A stretch of DNA of 64,000 nucleotides from positions 1,836,120 through 1,900,119 of the forward strand of contig LNKV01000003.1 in NCBI GenBank assembly GCA_001465935.1, read 5' to 3'. Under the pieces are notes generated by a model. The model was given only the letters and a program-made list of their open reading frames with translations, was not told the origin of the DNA and did no database searches. A program made the position numbers and the translations under genes. Within the stretch, counting starts at the first letter, position 1. The number at the start of each line of letters is the position of its first letter. Positions 55,794 to 64,000 of this stretch are shown here, piece after piece. The DNA comes from Clarireedia homoeocarpa (lineage: Eukaryota > Ascomycota > Leotiomycetes > Helotiales > Rutstroemiaceae).

Positions 55794-56796
55794 ATGTCAT
55801 CTACATCTACTATTGACAGTGATGAGACGAAATGTATGCTCGATGATTCAGAGTTGGGTTGGAAGTCTGCGTCAGTCTCAAATAATGAAACTACGTTATC
55901 AATAAACCTTATGAAATGTCCAATTACATGGGCTGCTTTAGGCTTCATCGTTTCTTCCATCATTCATCTTCTGGTCGGTGTCGTTCTCCTCCAGTCCACC
56001 CAATGGCCGCAACCACTGCCAGCGCCGAATGAAACTGCAACGACAGTGAAAGCGACAATCCGCAACTCACAGGAGTTTTGGCCTGAAAGTTCGTTACCCC
56101 TCACTCTTTGGCGTCCTCAATGGTTAATGTTACCTAGTTCCCATCACGACAAGAGTTTTTGTTGATGATGAAGCATGGAAAGATACGGGCACTGCTGGAG
56201 ATTATCTTTGGCTTCATGAAGTTGTCACTCGTATGATTCAGTGTAATATTCATTTTCCAGTCAAAGTCTAACAATTGCTCAGCTGGGGGTGGATATGTTG
56301 CCGTTCCATACCCTCGACGGTATGATCTAGCCCCGAGCGCGCCATTCGTCGGAAGCAAAGATGAAGCTGAGGTTTACGCTACCGCTGCTGTCCATCAGTT
56401 GCATTGCTTGGTGGGTTCCTTCTCTCATAGCATACAGGAGTGTTGCTAACGAGGGAAACAGGCTGCATTGCGCGATCGGATCATTTCTTACCAGGACAAT
56501 CGTCCGGCACGGTATCCAGGTGATCACTCATTTCATTGCTTGAATTATCGTACGTTTACTCCGTGATTAGCACTACCGTATTTACAGCGTATCCCTAACA
56601 CCATCTAGTCAGACAAGCCGTGCTGTGTGCCGGAGATACCACACTGGAATACGGCCACAAATTTTGGAGCAACGAGAAAAATGAAACTGAGTGGGACTTC
56701 ACAGGTACTGGATCTGTACATCAATGTAGAGATTGGAACACTATTGAACAGTTCATGCTGGAGCACAGTGCTTCTCACCAGACTGGAATTCAATAA
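55794..56796 (+). CDS. UstY-family (DUF3328) oxidase, copy 2
   Basis: Five exons (55794-56088, 56138-56230, 56283-56410, 56462-56549, 56609-56796) encode 263 residues. One transmembrane segment lies at about 44-66 (ITWAALGFIVSSIIHLLVGVVLL). The lumenal part carries FVDDEAWKDTGTAGDYLWLH, then HQLHC (167-171) and HSFHC (194-198), followed by LRQAVLCAGDTTLEYG and a Trp-rich tail (GTGSVHQCRDWNTIEQF). Both HxxHC motifs are intact. The intron directly after HCL falls at the same codon as in copy 1, showing common descent. The pair flanking a promoter, next to a repeat precursor, is the layout of dikaritin-type RiPP clusters (UstYa plus UstYb). Confidence 0.9.
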
Positions 56797-57861
56797 TTAA
56801 CATACTTGACATTCGACATCCGCAGTCATCACCGCCCTTTCATCCCTATTCACAAAACCTTAAATATCCATTGGTAGCAACCAATTCCCAAATTCATTTG
56901 AACACTCTCGGAAAACAGCCTCAAATTGCTACTAATACATACTCACATTGCCGTCATCATATCCTTCCATTAACGACAAAACCACTGCATCAAGCAAGCT
57001 ACAGCCACTAAGGACGAAAGTTGAAACGACATACGACAAACGACATACACACTTTCTTACCAATGAAATTTTAGGAGGACCGATAATAATGTTCATTCAA
57101 GTGTCTGAAGCCTAGATTCAGTCTGAAACTTCAAAACACTTTGATGTATTGTACCTCCAAGGCAGGAAAATGGTGATTCACACAATTCCAGTTTTTGTTA
57201 CCGTTTGTATTGCATTTATTCCCGCTCTTCAAGTCTTTGTGTTCTCTCGGCGTTCCGTTGCAGAAGTCTCTTCCTTCTTGGTGACAATACCTCTTTCATC
57301 GCGATCTGCCAAACTATCTTGACTCTTTCTGACGTTTCGTTGCTTTCCGCCGTCCCAATAGCTTTAATTCCTAGTAGCAACTACGCCCGAGGTGTAAAGT
57401 TTGCGTCGTTGCCTGCATTATGGAATTTTAATGCGCAAGGACATTCTAATTCCAGCAGTAGCTTCTTCAGACTGAAATATCTCATTTAAAAGTCTCGCGC
57501 AACCGCAAACGTATCGAATTATTCCAGTAATCGGATTTTCTCGGAAACCGAAATCAAGAGCTTGTATCGCCATAGACACATTTGAACGCCCATTTCCAAA
57601 AAGAACAAGATTTCTGTGTTGATAATTACGCAGGCAAACGTTAATCTTTGATGGAATGATGGTGTGAGAGATCTTTTCTACAGTATCCCAGCGAAGAAGC
57701 GGCGCTGATTTCTCGAAATATGCATCACTTTCTGTAATGAAATGGAAAGTTGTGAATTTTGATGTCCACTTAATGCCCCACGTAACCGGAATAGCAAGTC
57801 TAGGTCGATGATAATGCCTGGAGCAGCGGAGACTGAAAAAAGTCTCAGACTCCAGAACACT
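56797..57861. other. Intergenic, one weak small frame
   Basis: Between UstY copy 2 and the carbonic anhydrase (convergent). A plus-strand ATG at 57171 opens a hydrophobic start (MVIHTIPVFVTVCIAFIPALQVFVF) that looks like a signal or membrane segment, but the frame stops after about 50 residues and I could not join a second exon with confidence. No other feature seen. Confidence 0.4.
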
Positions 57862-58650
57862 CTATGTAACTCTTTTCAGCGTTCCTGACCCGGTGTCCAG
57901 CACAAATCCAGCAATCACGACATCCGCCTTCCCCCAACTCTCGAATCTCTTCAAATATTCAACATCTGCTTTGACTGTTTCTTCGGGACTATTCTATGTC
58001 AGAATTTCTCTTGCAGTATAATCTTCTTCAGGTCATATCACTACCAGAAAAGATCAAGGTAGAACCACTCACTTCTCAATGGCTCCATATACTTCTCCCG
58101 TAGGTAGGTTAAACTCAGGATGTTTGGCCTTCGCCGTGTCATGAAACTCCTTCTCGCTCAGAGTACTCATACCGCAGTCGGTATGATGTATAACGATGAT
58201 CGTACCTAAACTACCAATGCTATCTAGAGCAAGGAGAGTAGGATGTGCAGGAGCAGTGTGTCCACCCGCATTGCGAATTATAGCTGCTTCTATTGCAAAA
58301 CTTCATATCAGCGAATGGCTACTTCCTTGTTTGCCAGGTGGCAGAGCAACATACCTCCAAATTCGAGATCAAGGAATTTCTCGGGTGTGATGCGAGGATC
58401 AGCACAGGAGACTGCGTGAGATATTAGTCTTTGGGTAGTTTAAGGATTGGAAGGCGGAACTACCAATTGCAGTGCCTCTTTTTCCAAGGGATTGGGCTTT
58501 CTTGACAGTATCTCTAATGCCTGGTGGTGAGATGTGCACCGTCTTTGAGTAGTTTCTAGAACCCATTAGCTTGGCTACGCTGTACGTTTTCGAGACTTAC
58601 GCATTACGCTCAAGGATGCTAGCGATGTTCTCTTCTGATTGAGTTGGCAT
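57862..58650 (-). CDS. Beta-class carbonic anhydrase
   Basis: Five exons (58650-58601, 58555-58464, 58411-58355, 58289-58073, 57988-57862) encode 180 residues. Zinc ligands and the conserved dyad are present: Cys50, Asp52 and Arg54 in SCADPR, and His102/Cys105 in HHTDCGM, with the typical EAAIIRNAGGHT before them. It is shorter than the full-length Nce103-type enzymes and belongs to the small beta-CA subgroup, probably cytosolic. The enzyme hydrates CO2 to bicarbonate. It is adjacent to but probably independent of the RiPP-like cluster. Confidence 0.88.
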
Positions 58651-59460
58651 TATGGAATGGGAACGGACGATTTTGCAGTTGACTGGTATGATTTGTTTGG
58701 GCAGTGAAACTCGAGAAGTGATACGGATCATAGAAGGAGCTCTGTATTGAGAGTGATCTGAGATAGTGATACTATATAGATATAGGAGGACTGGACAAGT
58801 TACATGTACCTTTAATTTATCAGCAGAATTCTTTCACACCGGTCTTGAGTTTCATCTCTTCGGCGACCAGAAGCTCATTGCAGCCATCTTTGATTTACGT
58901 CTTAGAATTAATTCACTTTTTTGTTTCGATCTCTTCAGATATTCTGAGCTTTTCGCTACAGCTAATCACACCTTTCACTCAGATTCCCAATGTGTACAGC
59001 ATCCAAAAGAGGTTACTAATCACGAAACCTACCTTGGAACCCTACTCAATCTAACCACCTGCAGCCTATCCTCCCCTGGTCGGTGAATTATTCAGCATGA
59101 CAGTACGTGCATTGCAGAGTAATCAGCGGCTTCTTTCTTCGCTGATTACTAATTTGGAGGTACTGGTCCCTTAGAGGTCCGCTTACTGCGGGGTTGCTGG
59201 TGTGGCTTTTCAGATAAAGGACGCTGAAGAATGTAGATGCGGAAGCAGAAAGGAACATGATGCCAGTGCGATTAATAACTGCAATTTGCGACTCCCTCTT
59301 CTGAAATTGATGTCGCCGGACACGGGTGGCATATGGTGAGCGATTAGTGATAGGAATGGAGGTGGTAGGAATATATATATCCGTTGGAGGTGGTTTTGGA
59401 CCATGAATAATTCGCCAACATCCTCAGCACACTTTCCACTACTCTTGCACAACATATACA
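58651..59460. other. Divergent promoter region
   Basis: Lies between the carbonic anhydrase (minus) and the NmrA-like gene (plus). No exon supported. An 11-bp inverted repeat is listed at 59118-59150. Confidence 0.5.
59118..59150. repeat. Perfect 11-bp inverted repeat with 11-nt loop
   Basis: AGTAATCAGCG and its exact complement CGCTGATTACT flank an 11-nt pyrimidine-rich spacer, about 310 bp upstream of the NmrA-like ATG. Could be a regulator site or transcript hairpin. Confidence 0.6.
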
Positions 59461-60742
59461 ATGTCATCCAGCAAACCATTAGTTCTAGTCATTGGCGGTA
59501 CAGGGGTTCAAGGTATTCCCGTAGTGAAAGGTATGTACTTGATTCCCTCCTGAAAAAACGATGTGGGCTAACTTAGATTACAGCGTTGACTCATGATGGG
59601 GCATATGATGTCCGTCTCATAACTCGCAACGCGAACTCTGTTCATGCTAAAGAGCTCGGCGCAATACCTGGAGTGACTATCGTTGAGGGAGACATCTATT
59701 CCGAGAAGGATCTAGCCAAAGCTTTTGAGGGTTGCACACATGCTTGTAAGTTATCTCACTTGCGGATACCTCACAACATTCCACTACACACGAGTTATCA
59801 TCCAGTCCCCCTCTTCCTGCTTGACCCATATACTTCGCCTAGTTGTTTCTATTCCCTTCCACCGTCTCTCATCTGATCCCGCGCCCACATTTACCGTGCA
59901 CAATTCCTTGCCATTTTTCAACCCGCCAACTAACATCCTTCTTCTCCTTACCAGTCATCAACACGAATGGGGGCGCCCTTGGTGAAAAAGCTGAAATCTA
60001 CTGGGGCATCCGATATTACGAGCTCGCCCGCACCCATCACCTCACCCATTTTCTGTACTCCTCCCTCGAATACTCTCTCCAACTATCCTCCTACTCTCCA
60101 CTCTACCGCGATGGCCACATGGACGCCAAAGCCAAAGTCGCCACCTTCATAGCCGCGCAACCCACGACCCCGATGCGCTGGTCCATCCTCACCAGCTGCA
60201 TGTACATGGAAATGCTCTATGAGATGCTCGCGCCACATCCTCTCCCCTCCGATCCTTCCGTGTTAGTCTTTTCCGCTCCACTAGGGTCCCGTGGCTCCGC
60301 GCCTCTGATCGCTCTCGATGATTTTGGCAAGTACGCACGATGGGTGTTCGACACACCTGACCGAAGCACCGGACTGAATTTGCATATCGCGAGCGAGGAA
60401 GTCGTATGGGAAGATCTCGCAACCATATTCTCCCAAGTCACGGGAAAGAAAGCGGTCTATCGAGACGTAACATTAGATGAGTATTTCGATATGGGCATTT
60501 TCCCCGACCCGGACGCGAAATTTGGCCATGGGGTAGGCGACGATGGGACATTGCAGAGCTATAGGGAGAACTTTAGTGGGTTTTGGCGGTTTTGGGCAAG
60601 CGGGGTGGTGAAGAAGGATTGGCAGATGATGGATGAGATATTGCCAGAGAGAATCAAGAGCGTGGGGGAGTGGATGAAGAAGGTGGGGTATACGGGAGAG
60701 AGGCAGAGTCTATTGCATGATTATCATGGGCCGAAGAAGTGA
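59461..60742 (+). CDS. NmrA-like NAD(P)-binding protein
   Basis: Three exons (59461-59530, 59584-59745, 59955-60742) encode 339 residues. The N-terminus PLVLVIGGTGVQGIPVVKAL has the GxxGxxG dinucleotide loop, followed by VRLITRNANS and VTIVEGDIYSEKDLAKAFEGCTHAF, typical of the NmrA/HSCARG atypical short-chain dehydrogenase family. HFLYSSLEY takes the place of the active-site Tyr region and the Tyr-x3-Lys pair is not obvious, so it may sense cofactor redox state rather than catalyse. A C-terminal domain (FWRFWASGVVKKDWQMMDEI) is common in this family. The role is probably regulatory or an oxidoreductase of unknown substrate. Confidence 0.85.
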
Positions 60743-61208
60743 TGTTCTAGATCGTGACGCGCATCCACGCTGGGGAGAAATCAGAATGTATCTGGTGTAT
60801 GATATCTGTCTGTTTGGATTCTTGAATCTAAAAATTGGTGACCAATTACATGGAGGTTGTCCTAGCGCTGAGATCGGGAAAATGTAAAGCAAAATACTTC
60901 GTAGCTTTCTCGGATAAATAGCCCCACCAACCAACCCCTCCGTGCCCTCCACGCGACCACTACAAAAAATACTTTTCATAACATAATTTCGATGATTGAC
61001 TGACGGAACATGAAAATTTCGTAGCTCCAGAGTTAGTATCAAAATGTTGCAAAAAAGAATGTTGCAAAAAAGAATATTACAAAAACGAATGCAGAAAAAA
61101 GAATTTTGCAAAAAAGAATATTGCAAAAAAGAATAGTGCAAAAAAGAATGCAGAAAAAAGAACGCAGAAAAAAGAACGCAGAAAAAAGAATTTCAATGAT
61201 GGGAATTG
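60743..61208. other. Intergenic with 12-13-bp T-run repeats
   Basis: After the NmrA-like stop, about ten degenerate copies of a unit like GCAAAAAAGAAT occupy 61041-61192, directly downstream of the tRNA in its transcription direction. No coding exon supported. Confidence 0.7.
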
Positions 61209-61311
61209 AGCCCAACGCGGGGGTCGAACCCGCAACCTTGTGATGATCACTAAACTCGAAGATCTTGTGAATCTTAAGAGTCACACGCTCTACCGATTGA
61301 GCTAGCCGGGC
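61209..61311 (-). tRNA. tRNA-Lys(CTT) with intron
   Basis: On the minus strand the gene starts GCCCGGCTAGCTCAATCGG and ends GTTGGGC plus the discriminator base. The acceptor stem pairs GCCCGGC with GTTGGGC (two G-T pairs). The D arm, the anticodon stem TGTGA/TCACA with loop CTCTTAA (anticodon CTT, lysine) and the GGTTCGACCCC T arm are all present. An intron of about 30 nt follows the base 3' to the anticodon, the canonical position. A-box (TAGCTCAATCGG) and B-box (GGTTCGACCCC) promoter elements are intact. No CCA is encoded, as expected. Confidence 0.93.
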
Positions 61312-61942
61312 TGACTTGATTGTCAGATTACTGTTATTGGAATCGCGTTTATTTGCTGTTATAAACCTACAACAAATCTTAGATATCGTAATCCAGTATT
61401 TGGGTATTTATATAATCGTAATCCTGTACTTTGTAATTCTATACTTCGCAATCCCGTACTTAGGTTTTTATATTATCGCAATTCTATATCGCAATTTAGT
61501 ACTTTGAAAATTATCACGACTTAGTACTTAGATATTTAGTAATATTTCGAATATCGAGATATTATTTCTAAATACTAATTTTACGTTTTCGTTATTGCGA
61601 AGAGATTGAAATCGAAAAGGAAAAAGCTGTAAACCAAAAACCGAAAACCAAAAATAAAGCTATTCATATATATAATCTACTTACTTGTTTAGGAAAGCGG
61701 TAAACGAACAACTATACAAATACGAAATACTAAACCAACAACTATATAAATACTAAGTACCTCTCTGTAATAATCCCTCCCACTATCTTTATTTTGCTCC
61801 TTCTCTCTTTCTGTCCCTGTCCCTTCTTCTCAGTCTACTTCTTCTTCTTCTTCTTCTTCTCTGCTTTTTTATTTATCTTTCTAGCTATTCGTTGCACTAT
61901 AAGTTTGTGGTATACTAGTGATATTTACAGCTATTCTTTTCG
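61312..61942. other. AT-rich, repetitive, no gene seen
   Basis: Loose repeats of GTAAT..TGTACTT and AACAACTATAYAAATAC-type segments. The drop in GC and start of the transposon-derived stretch are evident. Confidence 0.5.
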
Positions 61943-62562
61943 ATGTCTTTTGATCCAAAAGTATATCTTCAAGCCCGGCTAGATAAAAATAAAGAAAACA
62001 GAAAGAAACTATTCTACGGAAAGATTTATACAGAGCCTACTAGAAAAGTATATACCTTCGCGTTGAAGTAATAGAAAAGGTATAAAGTATTTACTATCAC
62101 ATCAGACATTCTCTGATCTCAATTATAGTTTCGGAGAAGCACTCGGCTCAGATCTTGAGCCTGATCTGGAGACGATTCAGACGTTTCTGATGTAGTATAG
62201 GCAGACAGCCAAAGGGTCAATCCACGATAGAGTTGCGATATCAACTATATACGAAATACTCAAAAACTTAGAAACTATATACAAAGTAGTATATAAATAT
62301 AAAATTCCGCTCAATGTTATTCACGATATTAAATTTGTAAGTCAATATTAGAGTGAAGTTTTAGAGCTGTTATTTATCTGACTTTGTATAGTATATCGAA
62401 ACGGACTTGAAAGAAGAACTTGAACTTTAAGATAAGAAACAAGAAAAGGCAATTACTGATTGGGTTGACATTGAAATCGCTATAGAATATCTTATACTAC
62501 GCGATAAACATAAATATTATAATAATCGGTGTGACGAGACTGCCAATAAAGACATTGAATGA
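61943..62562 (+). pseudogene. Decayed DUF3435-type gene (N-terminal part)
   Basis: A broken plus-strand coding sequence. Recognisable pieces are MSFDPKVYLQARLDKNKENRKKL, then KGSIHDRVAISTIYEILKNLETIYKVVYKY, and after an intact-looking 55-nt intron (62337-62391, GTAAGT donor, CTGAC branch) YIETDLKEELEL and EKAITDWVDIEIAIEYLILRD. This order fits the N-terminal half of fungal DUF3435 (FluG-domain) proteins, related to tyrosine recombinases of Crypton/Starship elements. Several TAA/TAG stops interrupt it, and the recombinase core is missing or unrecognisable. Stop codons from CAG/CAA, TGG and high AT content fit RIP. Assignment is from family memory. Confidence 0.5.
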
Positions 62563-62722
62563 CCTTAGAATATTGAACTACAGAACTAAAGCTATATACA
62601 AGAAGAGAGACCTTATATAGCTCAGAGCCTTAGGGCTCGTACGAAGCGATACTCTGTAGAGAAACATCCTGGCTAGGCTAATATACTACGTGTACGATTT
62701 CGTACGAATCGTTATATTACCC
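62520..62722 (-). mobile_element. Candidate LTR remnant of the Gypsy element
   Basis: On the minus strand a purine-rich tract (GAAGGGGGGGG) is directly followed by TAATATAACG, as at the 3' LTR edge of fungal Gypsy elements. About 120 bases further a TATATAAGG box precedes a CT-rich start-like region. The other end and the partner LTR were not found, so the limits are approximate. Confidence 0.35.
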
Positions 62723-62739
62723 CCCCCTTCAAAAAAAGC

Positions 62740-63480
62740 TTATCTCTGAGCGTCCAAAAAGAATAACTTAAAGTCAATAAAGGAAATAAATTAAAAGAAG
62801 TAAAGAAGCCTTTATCTAAACTAATTATCCTTCAGTCTGTTCATCAGTCTCGATTATATTTAAGTCTATTAGCTCAGTAGCTTGCTGTAGATATTGATAA
62901 GACTGTGTACGGAAGTGCTGAAAATACGACGGTTACTGGGCTGGTAGGACAGTAAGTGTAAACGTGGATTGACGGAAAGAAGAGCTACTGAAGCGTTATA
63001 CAAAGTGTACAAACTCTTTGAAATTAGTAGGCTTGTCCGGCTAATTGTCTAATCGCTGTAGTATTGTCTGGCTCAAGCCTAGGCGAAAAGTATTGATTTT
63101 CCGGTTGTCGTTCTAGCTCTTTCTACCTGCTTCGTACAGGATACACTGAAACCTAGTAATATAATTACTTAAAAAATTAGTACCTTGATAAACTGTACGA
63201 AGGCGAGTAAGGGCTTTCTTGGTGCAACGAGGGTTCTCGTATACAAGGGCAAGAGCTTTAAGAATATCCTTGTAATTGAGGGGGGACTTGTCGACGAGGG
63301 GCAAGACTTGGGCTTGAATAAAAGACTTAAAGTTCAGGAAAATATAATAGAATTTAGCAGTATTATCTCCTATAGCTTCGCTATCGACTTGCAGCTTGGC
63401 CTTAATAGTAGGCAACTAAGTATCGAAGCGGGAACTATTGAACTTGTCCGGGTCTTGTAGCTTAGGTCGTTTGGATGTCG
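62740..63480 (-). pseudogene. Decayed Gypsy-type gag
   Basis: Minus-strand translation from about 63468 reads RPKLQDPDKFNSSRFDT, a stop, then LPTIKAKLQVDSEAIGDN...FYYIFLNF..FIQAQVLPLVDK and ENPRCTKKALTRLRTVYQ...SNYITRFQCILYEAG, the standard order of fungal Ty3/Gypsy Gag (capsid) proteins. The stop where Gln or Trp is expected (TAG) and further stops downstream indicate RIP. Reverse transcriptase and integrase are absent between gag and the purine tract at about 62725, so the copy is internally deleted and inactive. Confidence 0.7.
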
Positions 63481-64000
63481 GACAAAGGCAAAGAGAACGA
63501 AGGAAGGTATTGTCTGAACGAAGTACTTCAAGTTCTCGTCCGAACTCCTTAGCTTAGATACTGAGTTGTTGGTGAATAGCTGCGAACTCAACTGCGATTT
63601 CGTTAGTGATTGACTATTCTATTATTCTTAAAAGAAGTGAAGTAATAATAATAATAAAATAAGTAATAAGCAAGAGCTTAAAAGTAATATTTAAAAGGGG
63701 ATAGCTTTAGATCGAAGCTGTTCGAGAATAAGGGATTTTCGAGTTATAGTTATATAGGAGGTATATAGCTAAGAAGTATTGATCTAAGAGGATCGTCCGA
63801 ATCCGGAAAGTGGGGGAATATAGGATAAGTCAAGATAAATATAAATATAAAGTTATAACTTGTAGAAATAAGCTAATATAGTTGTTCAGCTTAAGAAAGG
63901 AAAGTAGTCGAGTTGTATTAACGGAATTAGTATACTAATAAGTAGGTTGATTTGTGAGTTTGTATAAATCAAGAAAATAAAGTAGTTGTTAGTCGCGAAG
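63481..64000. other. AT-rich transposon flank, no gene seen
   Basis: TA-rich DNA with TAATAATAATAATAA microsatellite near 63644. Probably the 5' side of the decayed retroelement; no LTR match to 62520-62722 was recognised by eye. Confidence 0.45.

Noticed and set aside
57171..57489. Possible small membrane or secreted cluster gene
   Set aside because: A hydrophobic start exists, but the frame ends after about 50 residues and no second exon could be joined reliably.
1..64000. CRISPR arrays, operons, riboswitches or bacterial promoters
   Set aside because: The window is eukaryotic (spliced genes, intron-containing tRNA); the tandem repeats are minisatellites without spacers of CRISPR type.

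Overview
The window is nuclear DNA of a filamentous ascomycete (Pezizomycotina). Genes are compact, on both strands, and split by short introns (mostly 45-80 nt) with GTRNGT donors and CTAAC/CTGAC-type branch sites. The encoded set is typically fungal: SNU23, DPH5, AP-2 sigma, reticulon, HIS5, a FlbE-like developmental regulator, an Ayg1/Ygh1-type melanin hydrolase, UstY (DUF3328) proteins and RIP-decayed transposons. A leotiomycete is plausible from the overall gene style, but I cannot fix the genus from sequence alone. Most gene models below were assembled by hand by joining exons; exon sums were checked to be multiples of three.

Layout. 0-13 kb: hypothetical coiled-coil proteins, including two paralogues (2504-5803 and 11361-13125) that share an N-terminal region, an intron position and a C2H2-like zinc finger followed by a coiled coil. 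13-24 kb: Ayg1-like hydrolase, a methyltransferase, DPH5, a small secreted Cys-rich protein, SNU23 and FlbE-like. 23.4-27 kb is gene-poor. 27-42 kb: a second secreted Cys-rich protein behind a duplicated TATA segment, HIS5, a double zinc-knuckle protein, AP-2 sigma, a hypothetical protein, a secreted protein and reticulon. 42-46 kb: low-complexity, G-rich DNA with no gene seen. 46-50.6 kb: a probable mitochondrial protein and a STAND-type N-terminal/ankyrin protein.

51.3-56.8 kb is the most interesting part. A two-exon gene on the minus strand, hidden under a minisatellite that is open in all frames, encodes a secreted precursor: signal peptide, then seven tandem peptides separated by Lys-Arg (Kex2) sites. 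It is followed by a membrane acyltransferase and two divergent UstY-family oxidases, each with a transmembrane segment and two HxxHC motifs. Together they look like a compact fungal RiPP (dikaritin-like) biosynthetic cluster whose core peptides lack tyrosine, unlike known ustiloxin-type cores.

57.8-64 kb: beta-carbonic anhydrase, an NmrA-like protein, an intron-containing tRNA-Lys(CTT), then AT-rich DNA with a decayed DUF3435 gene and a decayed Gypsy gag, both carrying stops consistent with RIP.
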